NCBI RefSeq assembly: GCF_900096765.1
Contig: NZ_LT615228.1
Coordinates: 1,370,669-1,434,668, forward strand
Direction: 5' to 3'
From: Polynucleobacter necessarius
GTDB lineage: Bacteria; Pseudomonadota; Gammaproteobacteria; Burkholderiales; Burkholderiaceae
DNA: 64,000 nt
This document shows positions 56,300-64,000 of this stretch, piece by piece (position 1 is the stretch's first letter; every line of letters begins with the position of its first letter). Position numbers and translations under genes: made by a program. The notes below the pieces were generated by a model. It ran no database searches. It was not told the DNA's origin and saw only the letters and a program-made list of their open reading frames with translations.

Positions 56300-59200
56300 T
56301 TACTCTTGTTTGAATTTCTTCTGGTGGTGATCCGCACCCATGAAGAGATACATAGCAGGCACCACAAATAAAGTAAACAAAGTACCAATTGATAAGCCCG
56401 TGAAAATCACAATCCCCATTGACTGACGGCCAGCTGCACCAGCCCCTGAAGCAATCACCAAAGGTAATACCCCCAAGACCATCGCTGCAGTAGTCATCAA
56501 AATAGGTCCTAAACGCACACTAGCAGCTTCAACAATGGCATCAAGTTTACTGCGGCCAGCCTCTTGTAATTCATTGGCAAATTCCACAATCAAAATTCCG
56601 TGCTTACTAATCAGACCCATCAGAGTAACCAGACCCACCTGCGTATACACGTTCAAGGTAGTAAAGCCTAAATTAATAAAGATGAGTGCCCCAAAGAGTG
56701 CAAGTGGTACTGATACCAAAATCACAATCGGATCTCGGAAGCTTTCAAACTGAGCAGCCAGCACCAAAAAGACGATCAAAATCGCAAAGAACATGGTTAC
56801 CAAGAATCCACCTGACTCAGCCATAAACTGACGCGACGGTCCCGCGTAATCCATAGTGTAGCCATTGGGCGCGACTTCTTTTAAGGTTTGACGCATGTAC
56901 TCAAGCAAATCTGCCTGAGAAATAAATGGCGTACTCACGCCTGAGATGGTGGCGGAATTTAATTGCTGAAAGTGATTAATCGATTGCGGCACTACCTTTT
57001 GCTTAATGCTGGCAATCGTGCGCGCCTGAATCATTGCACCACTTGGGGTGCGAATGTAGTAATCCAATATCTGATCTGGATTGAGTCGGTCAACTTGCTT
57101 AACTTGAGGAATCACTTTATAGGAGCGTCCCGCAACAGAGAAATAATTGACGTAACCGCCACCTAATGCGGCGGAGAGAGCTGCACCAACTTGTTGTTGC
57201 GTCATTCCCAAAGCCGCTACTTTCTCACGATCAATAACCAATACATCTTGTGGCTTATCAATCTTCAAATCAGAATCAACGAAAAAAAAGTTTCCACTAC
57301 GGCGAGCTTTATCCAGCACCGCTTGAGAAACTTCATTGAGTTGATCGTAAGGCTCAGTAGTATTGATCACTACTTGAACTGGCAAGCCTTGTGCACCCGG
57401 CAGGGCCGGGAACTGAAACGCTGCAACACGAGCGCCCGCAATCGTATTCCACTTTTGCTGCATATCCTCTTGGAACTTCGTAGCATTGCGACTTCGAGAG
57501 CTCCAGTCTTTCAACAAGATACCGCCAAAACTAGAGGTTGGGCTCGTTATCTGGAAAGCCTGCTCATACTCGGGTTCAGCAGCAGCAATCGCATAAATTT
57601 GGTCGGCATACGTTTGCATTTGATTCACAGTACTGTTGGGTGGACCAGATGCCTGCATCAAGACGATTCCTTGGTCTTCAGTTGGGGCAAGTTCTGCACG
57701 CGCTGTTGCATAAAGGTATGCAACACCACCTAACAAGATCACGCCCATCACAATAATGACCTGCCAAGTGCTCAACAAATCACGTAATGTACTTTGGTAG
57801 CTGTGATGAACCTTATCAAAGATTCGATCAATCTTTTGCACAAATGATGATGCTTCTTGCTCTTCAGTAAAGATACGCGAGCACATCATCGGCGATAGAG
57901 TCAGCGCGATTAAGCCCGAGACTGCAACCGCACTAGCTAGGGTGAAAGCAAATTCGGTAAATAAAGCGCCAGTTAAGCCACCCTGAAATCCGATCGGAAT
58001 ATAAACCGCAATCAAGACTACGGTCATTGCCAAAATAGGGCCGCCTAACTCGCGTGCAGCAATCAAAGAGGCTTCCAATGGAGACTTGCCTTCTTTCATG
58101 TGTCGATCGACGTTTTCCACCACGATGATGGCGTCGTCTACCACCAAGCCAATAGCTAGAACCAGGGCCAAGAGGGTTAGCAAATTAATGGAGTAACCCA
58201 AAATCTGCATCAAGAAGAAGGTGCCGATCAGGGATAGAGGCATTGCAATCACTGGCACCGCAACAGCGCGTACGCTTCCCAAGAAGAGGTAAATTACCAC
58301 CGTCACAATAACCAAGGCTTCAAGCAAAGTAGAAACTACTTCGTCAATCGAGCTGGTAATAAATTCTGTAGAGTCGTAAACCACTTTGCCGTTCATACCA
58401 ATAGGCAGTTGCTTCTGAATATCAGGAACAATATCTCTTACGCGCTGAGCAACATCTAATAAGTTTGCTTGTGGCGCTACCTTGATACCAATAAATACTG
58501 ACTGCTTACCGCTAAATGCCACATTGGTATTGTAATCTTCAGAACCCAAAGTAACGTTGGCAACTTGATCTAAATAAACAATATTGACGCCATCTTTTTT
58601 GACAACAAGCTTGCGGAACTCATCTAACGTATGCAAATCAGTACCCGCAACCAAGTCAACTGAGACCATGTCTCCTTTGGTACTGCCCACAGCTGAAAGA
58701 TAGTTATTGGCCGACATTGCGCTATAGACATCGTCTGCGCCAACCCCTAAGCCAGCCATCTTTTCTCGATCCAACCAAGCACGCAAAGCAAATTTACGAC
58801 CGCCAATAATTTCTGCGTTTTGTACACCTTCAACTGAGTCTAGTTTTGGTTTTACAACGCGCAGCAAATAGTCCGTGATGGCATTGTTTGGCAGCTGATC
58901 ACTATAAAAACCCATATACATCGCTGCGGTAGACTGTCCGACTTGAACAGTGAGTACTGATTGTTGTGCTTGAGGAGGTAGCTGATTCTTAACGGCGCTG
59001 ATTTGCGTTTGAATCTGAGTTAAGGCTGCGTTGGAGTCATAGTTCAACTTCAAAGTAACAATAATGGTGGAGACACCGCTGACACTAGTAGAGGATAAAT
59101 AATCAATACCTTGGGCCTGCGCAACAGAGGCCTCTAATGGCTGCGTTATGAATCCAGCAATCGTTTCTGGATCAGCGCCATAGTAAGCAGTGGTGATCGT

Positions 59201-59335
59201 CACAATCGCATTTTGTGTCTGCGGATATTGATTTACCGGCAAAGAGCCGATCGCCTTTAAACCAAAGACCAATACGAGCGCACTCACCACCAGTGAGAGC
59301 ACTGGTCTGCGGATGAATATGTCAGTCCAATTCAT
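56300..59335 (-). CDS. RND efflux permease (HAE1 family)
   Basis: Proton-driven inner-membrane pump of a tripartite multidrug efflux system. The 1011-residue protein is close to the usual length. It has two six-helix halves, each followed by a large periplasmic loop. The proton-relay aspartates are in LAIGLVVDDAIIVVENVDRH (about residue 400). It starts MNWTDIFIRRPVLS as the family does and ends KKFKQE. Order outer-membrane channel, adaptor, permease on the minus strand gives a full pump. Substrate not predictable. Confidence 0.95.
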   Translation of the reverse strand: MNWTDIFIRRPVLSLVVSALVLVFGLKAIGSLPVNQYPQTQNAIVTITTAYYGADPETIAGFITQPLEASVAQAQGIDYLSSTSVSGVSTIIVTLKLNYDSNAALTQIQTQISAVKNQLPPQAQQSVLTVQVGQSTAAMYMGFYSDQLPNNAITDYLLRVVKPKLDSVEGVQNAEIIGGRKFALRAWLDREKMAGLGVGADDVYSAMSANNYLSAVGSTKGDMVSVDLVAGTDLHTLDEFRKLVVKKDGVNIVYLDQVANVTLGSEDYNTNVAFSGKQSVFIGIKVAPQANLLDVAQRVRDIVPDIQKQLPIGMNGKVVYDSTEFITSSIDEVVSTLLEALVIVTVVIYLFLGSVRAVAVPVIAMPLSLIGTFFLMQILGYSINLLTLLALVLAIGLVVDDAIIVVENVDRHMKEGKSPLEASLIAARELGGPILAMTVVLIAVYIPIGFQGGLTGALFTEFAFTLASAVAVSGLIALTLSPMMCSRIFTEEQEASSFVQKIDRIFDKVHHSYQSTLRDLLSTWQVIIVMGVILLGGVAYLYATARAELAPTEDQGIVLMQASGPPNSTVNQMQTYADQIYAIAAAEPEYEQAFQITSPTSSFGGILLKDWSSRSRNATKFQEDMQQKWNTIAGARVAAFQFPALPGAQGLPVQVVINTTEPYDQLNEVSQAVLDKARRSGNFFFVDSDLKIDKPQDVLVIDREKVAALGMTQQQVGAALSAALGGGYVNYFSVAGRSYKVIPQVKQVDRLNPDQILDYYIRTPSGAMIQARTIASIKQKVVPQSINHFQQLNSATISGVSTPFISQADLLEYMRQTLKEVAPNGYTMDYAGPSRQFMAESGGFLVTMFFAILIVFLVLAAQFESFRDPIVILVSVPLALFGALIFINLGFTTLNVYTQVGLVTLMGLISKHGILIVEFANELQEAGRSKLDAIVEAASVRLGPILMTTAAMVLGVLPLVIASGAGAAGRQSMGIVIFTGLSIGTLFTLFVVPAMYLFMGADHHQKKFKQE

Positions 59336-59342
59336 CAGCTAT

Positions 59343-60674
59343 TTATTCCTGCGGCTTTGGATTAGGTGAATTTGCGGGCAGCACCTTATTGTTAATCATC
59401 AGCGGGGTACCGTTCTTCAACTTGAGCTGGCCACTTGTCACTACCTGGTCACCCTCGTTCACCCCCTTGAGAATTGCGACCTGATCGCCACGGGTGTAAC
59501 CGGTCGTAACAAATACTTGCTGAGCTTCAAGAGCAGGATTACCTTGCTTATCTCTCTTACCAGTTGGCTTGGCAATAAACACTGTCGATCCGTATGGGTT
59601 ATAAGTCACAGCAGTTTGTGGCAAGGTGAGTAACTTCACTTGATCACCTAGCTTAATGTTGACGTTGGCAAACATACCAGGAAGAATTTTCTTATCTGGA
59701 TTAGCGATTTGCGCCTCAACCTGAATATTACGAGTATTGGTATCAACTTTGGGGCTTACCGCAGTAATCTTGCCTGTAAAGCTTGCGTCCTTAAAAGCAT
59801 CCGTTGTAACCACCACTTCTTGACCAACAGCAATTTGCTCAGCATTATTCTGTGGCAAATTGAAATCAACGAGAATAGGATCCAAAGTTTGTAAAGTCAG
59901 CAACTTGTCTCCGGGGTTCACAAACTGACCCGGATTAATAGACACAATACCTACTCGACCGCTAAACGGAGCCTTTAAATTCTTTTTGGCGACCAATGCA
60001 ATTTGAGCCTCTACTTGTGCCTGCTTAGACTTTGCATCGGCTTTGGTGGTATCAAAAACGTTCTTGCTGATTGCCTGAATATCCAGTTGTTGCCTATCTC
60101 TCTCATTAATGACCTTAGCCAAATCAGCTAAAGCTTTTAAAGAATTGAGTTGCGCAACGTCAGAAGCATCATTTAATTTGATGAGTAATTCACCTTCTTT
60201 AACGTCTTGACCAGATTTGATTGGAACGGTTTGTACTAGACCACCAATTTCAGTACTCAGGTCCACACCTCTGAAGGCGCGCACATTACCAACGCTAGAT
60301 AACTTAGGCTGCCATTCAGATGTCTCAATCACCATGGTTGATACAGTGGCGGGCGGTAAACCCATGCCGGAGATGAAATGCTTAATCATAAAAGTCTTGA
60401 ATTGATTAAACGCAAAAATCAGACCAAGCAATAAAAACACTCCACACAACATGATGGTCATACGACGTTGCAATGGCTCCATGGCCATCAGTTTTGAGTA
60501 GGCTTTAGTGCCATGCCATTTGGCAACCATGCGCGCGTAAAATGCCTTGGCTTTTTCCCAAAGGGCAATTGCTTTATCGCGCAATTTCCATTGTTCGGCC
60601 TTTAACTTCGTCCAGGCCCACACAGCGAGGACGGCAGCAATAAGCTTGCTCTTAATTGTTTCCAGAAGTTTCAT
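59343..60674 (-). CDS. RND efflux periplasmic adaptor with cytosolic N-terminal extension
   Basis: 443-residue membrane-fusion protein linking the permease to the outer-membrane channel. Beyond a membrane helix at about residues 75-95 (MLCGVFLLLGLIFAF) it has the lipoyl half-motifs (GGLVQTVPIKSGQDVKEGELLIKLN and ILVDFNLPQNNAEQIAVGQEV), a helical hairpin and beta-barrel, all typical. Unusual is the 70-residue Lys- and Trp-rich stretch before the helix; most adaptors have a signal peptide of about 20 residues. Overlaps the channel gene by 23 bases. Confidence 0.9.
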   Translation of the reverse strand: MKLLETIKSKLIAAVLAVWAWTKLKAEQWKLRDKAIALWEKAKAFYARMVAKWHGTKAYSKLMAMEPLQRRMTIMLCGVFLLLGLIFAFNQFKTFMIKHFISGMGLPPATVSTMVIETSEWQPKLSSVGNVRAFRGVDLSTEIGGLVQTVPIKSGQDVKEGELLIKLNDASDVAQLNSLKALADLAKVINERDRQQLDIQAISKNVFDTTKADAKSKQAQVEAQIALVAKKNLKAPFSGRVGIVSINPGQFVNPGDKLLTLQTLDPILVDFNLPQNNAEQIAVGQEVVVTTDAFKDASFTGKITAVSPKVDTNTRNIQVEAQIANPDKKILPGMFANVNIKLGDQVKLLTLPQTAVTYNPYGSTVFIAKPTGKRDKQGNPALEAQQVFVTTGYTRGDQVAILKGVNEGDQVVTSGQLKLKNGTPLMINNKVLPANSPNPKPQE

Positions 60675-62205
60675 TTTGATCTTTATTCGCTATGTCTTTT
60701 GGTTTAAAGGCAGGGCCTTCACGATTCCACCAGCCACCACCCAATGCTGCAAATAGTGCTGCTGTGTCAGAGAAACGGGTTGCTTGTGCTGCTACAGACT
60801 TTACTTTCGCTTGCTGATACTGATTTTGGTAATACAGTACCGCTAAATAACTTGCAGTACCTAATTTGTATTGTTGCTGAACAAGATCAAGCGTCTCGTA
60901 GGCATATCGTTCTGCATCGGATGCCGCCTTCAATGCTTGGGCACCCGTTTCTAGTGCACGCAGCGCGTTAGCTACTTCTTGAAATGCATTGAGTACTGTT
61001 GCTTGATATTGAAAAGCGGCTTGCTCGTAGTTAGCTATGGCACCACGGCGTTGAGCTAATAACTGTCCACCCTGAAACAACGGTTGCAAAATACCGCCGC
61101 CGATTGACCATAGAGAAGAGTTAGGACCAAATAAAGCTGCTGATGTCAGCGCAGCAGAACCGATAGATCCAGTGATATTAAATTGCGGTAAGAGATTGGC
61201 TGTAGCCACCCCCACAAAAGCATTCTGAGCTTTAAGTTGCGCCTCAGCAGCACGCACATCTGGACGTTGACGCACTAAGCTAGAGGGTACTGAGAGCGGT
61301 AGCTTCTCGGGCAAATGCAAATTGGCTAGATCAAACTTTGCGATATTGGCATTACTTGGCAACTCCCCAACTAAAACTGCCAATTGATTACGCGCAAAAG
61401 CCAAGTTTCTCTCATAGTTAAATAAATCTACTTGCGAATTGGAAACCAAAGTTCTTTGTGAGGTCACATCTACTTTAGAAACCGTACCAATCAATAACTG
61501 CTTCTCGGTTACTTCAGCCAGGTTAGTTTGTGCCTTCAAAATTTCTTCGGTGGCTTGCATCTGCGCTCGCAAGGCCGCTTCTTTCACAGCACTCGTAACT
61601 ACGTTAGCAGTCAAAGATAGATAAGCACCCTCCAATTGGAACTGTGCAACTTCTGCTTGTGCTCTAGCGCCTTCCACCGCACGGCGTGCGCCACCAAATA
61701 CATCTAACTTATAAGTAACATTTACAGAGGTGTTATAGAGATTGTAGGTATCAGAACCATATGGCAAGCCATAGATGGCCGATGGCTGAAGTTGTCTAGT
61801 GGCTGCACCACCTAAGCCAACTGCAGGAAAGTACTGCTCACCTATTTGTGCGTTGACATTTTCTTGTGCTGCACGCAAAGCCGCATCTGCTGCACCTAAA
61901 TTTGGATTTTGTTCTAGCGCTTTTTTAATTAAGGCATCTAGCTCAGGAGATTTATAAAGCTCCCACCATCCTGATTCAATATCAGCACCTTCAAAAATTT
62001 CTTGCTCGGAACCACCAGGCACACCTGGTGATGTCACTAATTTTTTTGAAAGAGGGCCTTCAGTAAAGGAACTGGTCTTTGGCGCTTCGGGTTGCTTGAA
62101 ATCAGGCCCAACAGCGCACGCAGAAAGAACTCCTGCGCAAATTGGCAGAAGCAAATACAAACGGAATACACAGAGCGCTTTTGGGGGAAACATGGGTTGC
62201 AACAA
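60652..62205 (-). CDS. RND efflux outer-membrane lipoprotein (NodT/OprM family)
   Basis: 517-residue channel component, a lipoprotein (lipobox LSAC, near residue 29) that forms the outer-membrane tunnel. It shows the two repeated OEP segments, DALIKKALEQNPNLGAADAALRAAQENV and VRAAEAQLKAQNAFVGVATANLLPQFNITG. The repeat after it is LLAQRRGAIANYEQAAFQYQATVLNAFQEVANAL. Start Met1 or Met5 are both possible. First gene of the pump operon. Together with the adaptor and the permease it completes the system. Confidence 0.94.
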   Translation of the reverse strand: MLQPMFPPKALCVFRLYLLLPICAGVLSACAVGPDFKQPEAPKTSSFTEGPLSKKLVTSPGVPGGSEQEIFEGADIESGWWELYKSPELDALIKKALEQNPNLGAADAALRAAQENVNAQIGEQYFPAVGLGGAATRQLQPSAIYGLPYGSDTYNLYNTSVNVTYKLDVFGGARRAVEGARAQAEVAQFQLEGAYLSLTANVVTSAVKEAALRAQMQATEEILKAQTNLAEVTEKQLLIGTVSKVDVTSQRTLVSNSQVDLFNYERNLAFARNQLAVLVGELPSNANIAKFDLANLHLPEKLPLSVPSSLVRQRPDVRAAEAQLKAQNAFVGVATANLLPQFNITGSIGSAALTSAALFGPNSSLWSIGGGILQPLFQGGQLLAQRRGAIANYEQAAFQYQATVLNAFQEVANALRALETGAQALKAASDAERYAYETLDLVQQQYKLGTASYLAVLYYQNQYQQAKVKSVAAQATRFSDTAALFAALGGGWWNREGPAFKPKDIANKDQNETSGNN

Positions 62206-62321
62206 ATATCCTCTTTATCAGGAGATATTTGAACACAAAAATGCAAAGGAGGCTCTGTAAAGCCATGATTTGTCTCATGAATTTTGTTCACAACTTGAAA
62301 TGAAAGTCAAATCAGAAAAAA

Positions 62322-64000
62322 TTATTCCACTGTGACGCTTTTAGCCAGATTCCTAGGCTTGTCTACGTCAGTGCCACGTGCACATGCAGTGTGATACGCC
62401 AATAGCTGAAGTGGCACTACGTGCAAGATAGGTGAGAGATCGCCATAGTGCTCTGGTAAACGGATGACATTAATGCCTTCACTACTAACAATCTCGGTAT
62501 CGTGATCAGCAAAAACATATAACTTGCCACCGCGTGCCTTAACTTCTTGCATGTTCGACTTGAGCTTTTCTAGTAGAGCATCATTTGGAGCAACAGTGAT
62601 CACTGGCATCTTGTCAGTTACCAGGGCTAATGGCCCATGCTTTAACTCGCCCGCTGGATAGGCTTCTGCATGAATGTACGAAATCTCTTTTAACTTGAGG
62701 GCGCCCTCAAGTGCAATTGGGTAGTGCAGCCCACGGCCCAAGAAAAGCGCATTCTCGCATTTAGCAAAAGCGTCGCTCCAAGCAATAATCTGTGGCTCTA
62801 AAGCCAATACAGAATGCAAGGCTTTAGGTAAATGGCGTAATTCACGCAATAATTTCTTCTCTTGCTCTGGAGAAATTTTTCCTGCGCGTTTGGCCAGAGA
62901 AACTGCCAATAAATACAGTGCAAGAAGTTGCGTAGTAAAAGCTTTAGTTGAAGCAACACCAATTTCAGCTCCGGCCTTGGTTAAGAAATGCCAATCGGTT
63001 TCACGAACCATAGCGCTACTAGCCACATTGCAAATTGCCAAAGTATGTGAATGCCCCAAGGACTTAGCGTGACGCAAGGCTGCCAAAGTATCAGCAGTCT
63101 CACCGGACTGTGAGACCACCACAATCAATATCTTTGGATTAGGGACGGTGATTCGATAGCGGTATTCACTCGCAATCTCAACCTGAGTTGGTATGCCGGC
63201 AATCGCTTCTAGCCAATATTTCGCGACACAAGCAGAATAATAGCTAGTGCCACAAGCCAGAATTAAGATTTGATCAAAAGCATTCCACTCTTGTTCATTG
63301 GCACCAAATAATTCAGGGCCAAAAGCTGCAATATTGGTGAGCGTATTCCCAATGGCGCTAGGTTGCTCAAAAATCTCTTTTTGCATGTAATGCTGATAAG
63401 GTCCAAGATCCACCGAATCAGCTTGAGCGGGCATAGGCTTACAGTCACGCTCTACTGATTTACCAGACTGATCAACGATCTCAATACCATCAGCCGTCAA
63501 TATTGCTACATCGCCTTCATCCAAATACATCATGGAATGAGCGCGACCTGCTAGAGCTAAAGCATCAGACGCTAAGAAATTTTCCTTATCGCCAAGTGCC
63601 ACTACTAGCGGAGATCCGGCTCTGGCGCCCACCAAAATATTGGGCTGATTTTGCGCAATCACGCCAATAGCATATGCACCAAATAGACGCGGTAATACCA
63701 CTCTGACTGATTCTGCAATATCTTTTTGACCGCTAGCCACATATTGCTGATGAATCAAGTGCGCAATAACTTCCGTATCAGTCTCAGAAGTAAAAACGTA
63801 ATCAGCCGCCTGTAATTCTGCACGAAGCGACTCATAGTTTTCAATAATTCCATTATGGACAACTGCAATTAATCCATTTGAAATATGGGGATGGGCATTC
63901 TGCGTGTCTGGTTTACCGTGAGTAGCCCAACGGGTATGAGCGATCCCTAAGGTGCCATAAAAATCTTTCCCTTGCTCTGCTAGCTCAGACACTCGTGCTG
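62322..64000 (-). CDS. glmS: Glutamine-fructose-6-phosphate aminotransferase (5' end beyond window)
   Basis: Makes glucosamine 6-phosphate, the entry to peptidoglycan and LPS synthesis. The visible 3' part codes for roughly 559 residues: the glutaminase domain from [27 protein letters not shown] (catalytic N-terminal Cys outside the window), then SIS isomerase domains with [33 protein letters not shown] and the C-terminal NLAKSVTVE. About 50 N-terminal residues continue past the right edge. No lesion is seen in what is visible. Confidence 0.95.
   Translation of the reverse strand, partial: ARVSELAEQGKDFYGTLGIAHTRWATHGKPDTQNAHPHISNGLIAVVHNGIIENYESLRAELQAADYVFTSETDTEVIAHLIHQQYVASGQKDIAESVRVVLPRLFGAYAIGVIAQNQPNILVGARAGSPLVVALGDKENFLASDALALAGRAHSMMYLDEGDVAILTADGIEIVDQSGKSVERDCKPMPAQADSVDLGPYQHYMQKEIFEQPSAIGNTLTNIAAFGPELFGANEQEWNAFDQILILACGTSYYSACVAKYWLEAIAGIPTQVEIASEYRYRITVPNPKILIVVVSQSGETADTLAALRHAKSLGHSHTLAICNVASSAMVRETDWHFLTKAGAEIGVASTKAFTTQLLALYLLAVSLAKRAGKISPEQEKKLLRELRHLPKALHSVLALEPQIIAWSDAFAKCENALFLGRGLHYPIALEGALKLKEISYIHAEAYPAGELKHGPLALVTDKMPVITVAPNDALLEKLKSNMQEVKARGGKLYVFADHDTEIVSSEGINVIRLPEHYGDLSPILHVVPLQLLAYHTACARGTDVDKPRNLAKSVTVE

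Overview
The window is a 64 kb piece of a betaproteobacterial chromosome, most like Polynucleobacter (Burkholderiaceae). This is inferred from gene content and order: split metH, the gshA-gshB-EIIA-ptsH-ptsI string, the coxB-coxA-ctaG-coxC-SURF1-ctaA-ctaB-SCO block, PhaM, DUF1840, DUF2909 and DUF2970 proteins, plus moderate GC. No rRNA, tRNA, insertion sequence, prophage or CRISPR array was seen. About 70 genes are packed tightly in short operons.

The outstanding property is gene decay. Eleven genes are broken by small lesions, while their reading frames on both sides still match the family. They are ctaB, a DUF2970 gene, ctaG, ctaD (coxA), coxB, comF, grxC, gshA, cfa, a metallo-beta-lactamase-fold hydrolase and a DUF1289 gene. 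The lesions include 2- and 4-bp tandem duplications, 1- to 5-bp deletions, a larger deletion and in-frame TGA codons. This is what a recently host-restricted, eroding genome looks like; Polynucleobacter endosymbionts of Euplotes ciliates are known for it. The alternative is an error-rich assembly. The mixed lesion types and a missense change in CoxA favour real mutation, but the sequence alone cannot settle it.

Layout. 1-2400: prs, rplY, pth. 2410-6532 (minus): two M16 peptidases, rsmD, coaD, a 4Fe-4S ferredoxin. 6596-8503: ftsY, then rpoH, whose promoter lies inside a perfect CIRCE operator, which predicts repression by HrcA. 8514-17415 (minus): the caa3-type cytochrome oxidase locus. Structural genes coxB and coxA and assembly genes ctaG and ctaB are broken; coxC, ctaA, SURF1 and SCO are intact. 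17595-24892: a methyltransferase, broken comF, trmL, gpsA, secB, broken grxC, a rhodanese, gpmA, ctpA and a MoeB-like enzyme. 24889-29625 (minus): broken gshA, gshB and a regulatory PTS (EIIA, HPr, EI) with no visible sugar permease. 29731-32465 (minus): a porin-like protein, glnK and amtB behind a good NtrC-type site.

32728-39827: ubiK, lipB-lipA, a lipoprotein, a hydrolase, a ferredoxin, a VanZ-family protein, birA-coaX and hldE-type adenylyltransferase. 39917-44731: a glutathione peroxidase, FAD oxidoreductase, DUF1365, cfa (nonsense mutation) and SDR operon, probably for membrane lipid modification. 44759-51953: dsbA, SPOR protein, argS, DUF1840 and two-gene metH. 52024-56285: phaM-like gene, two decayed genes, acuI-like reductase, a lipoprotein, flavin reductase and glutathione transferase. 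56300-62205 (minus): a complete RND efflux pump. The window ends inside glmS.

Two pathways are hit more than once. Cytochrome oxidase has five damaged genes, and glutathione chemistry has two (gshA, grxC). If the lesions are real, the organism must respire through another oxidase and may depend on a host for glutathione. I found no evidence of a wholly new system; the strongest observations are the clustered decay and the two regulatory sites.
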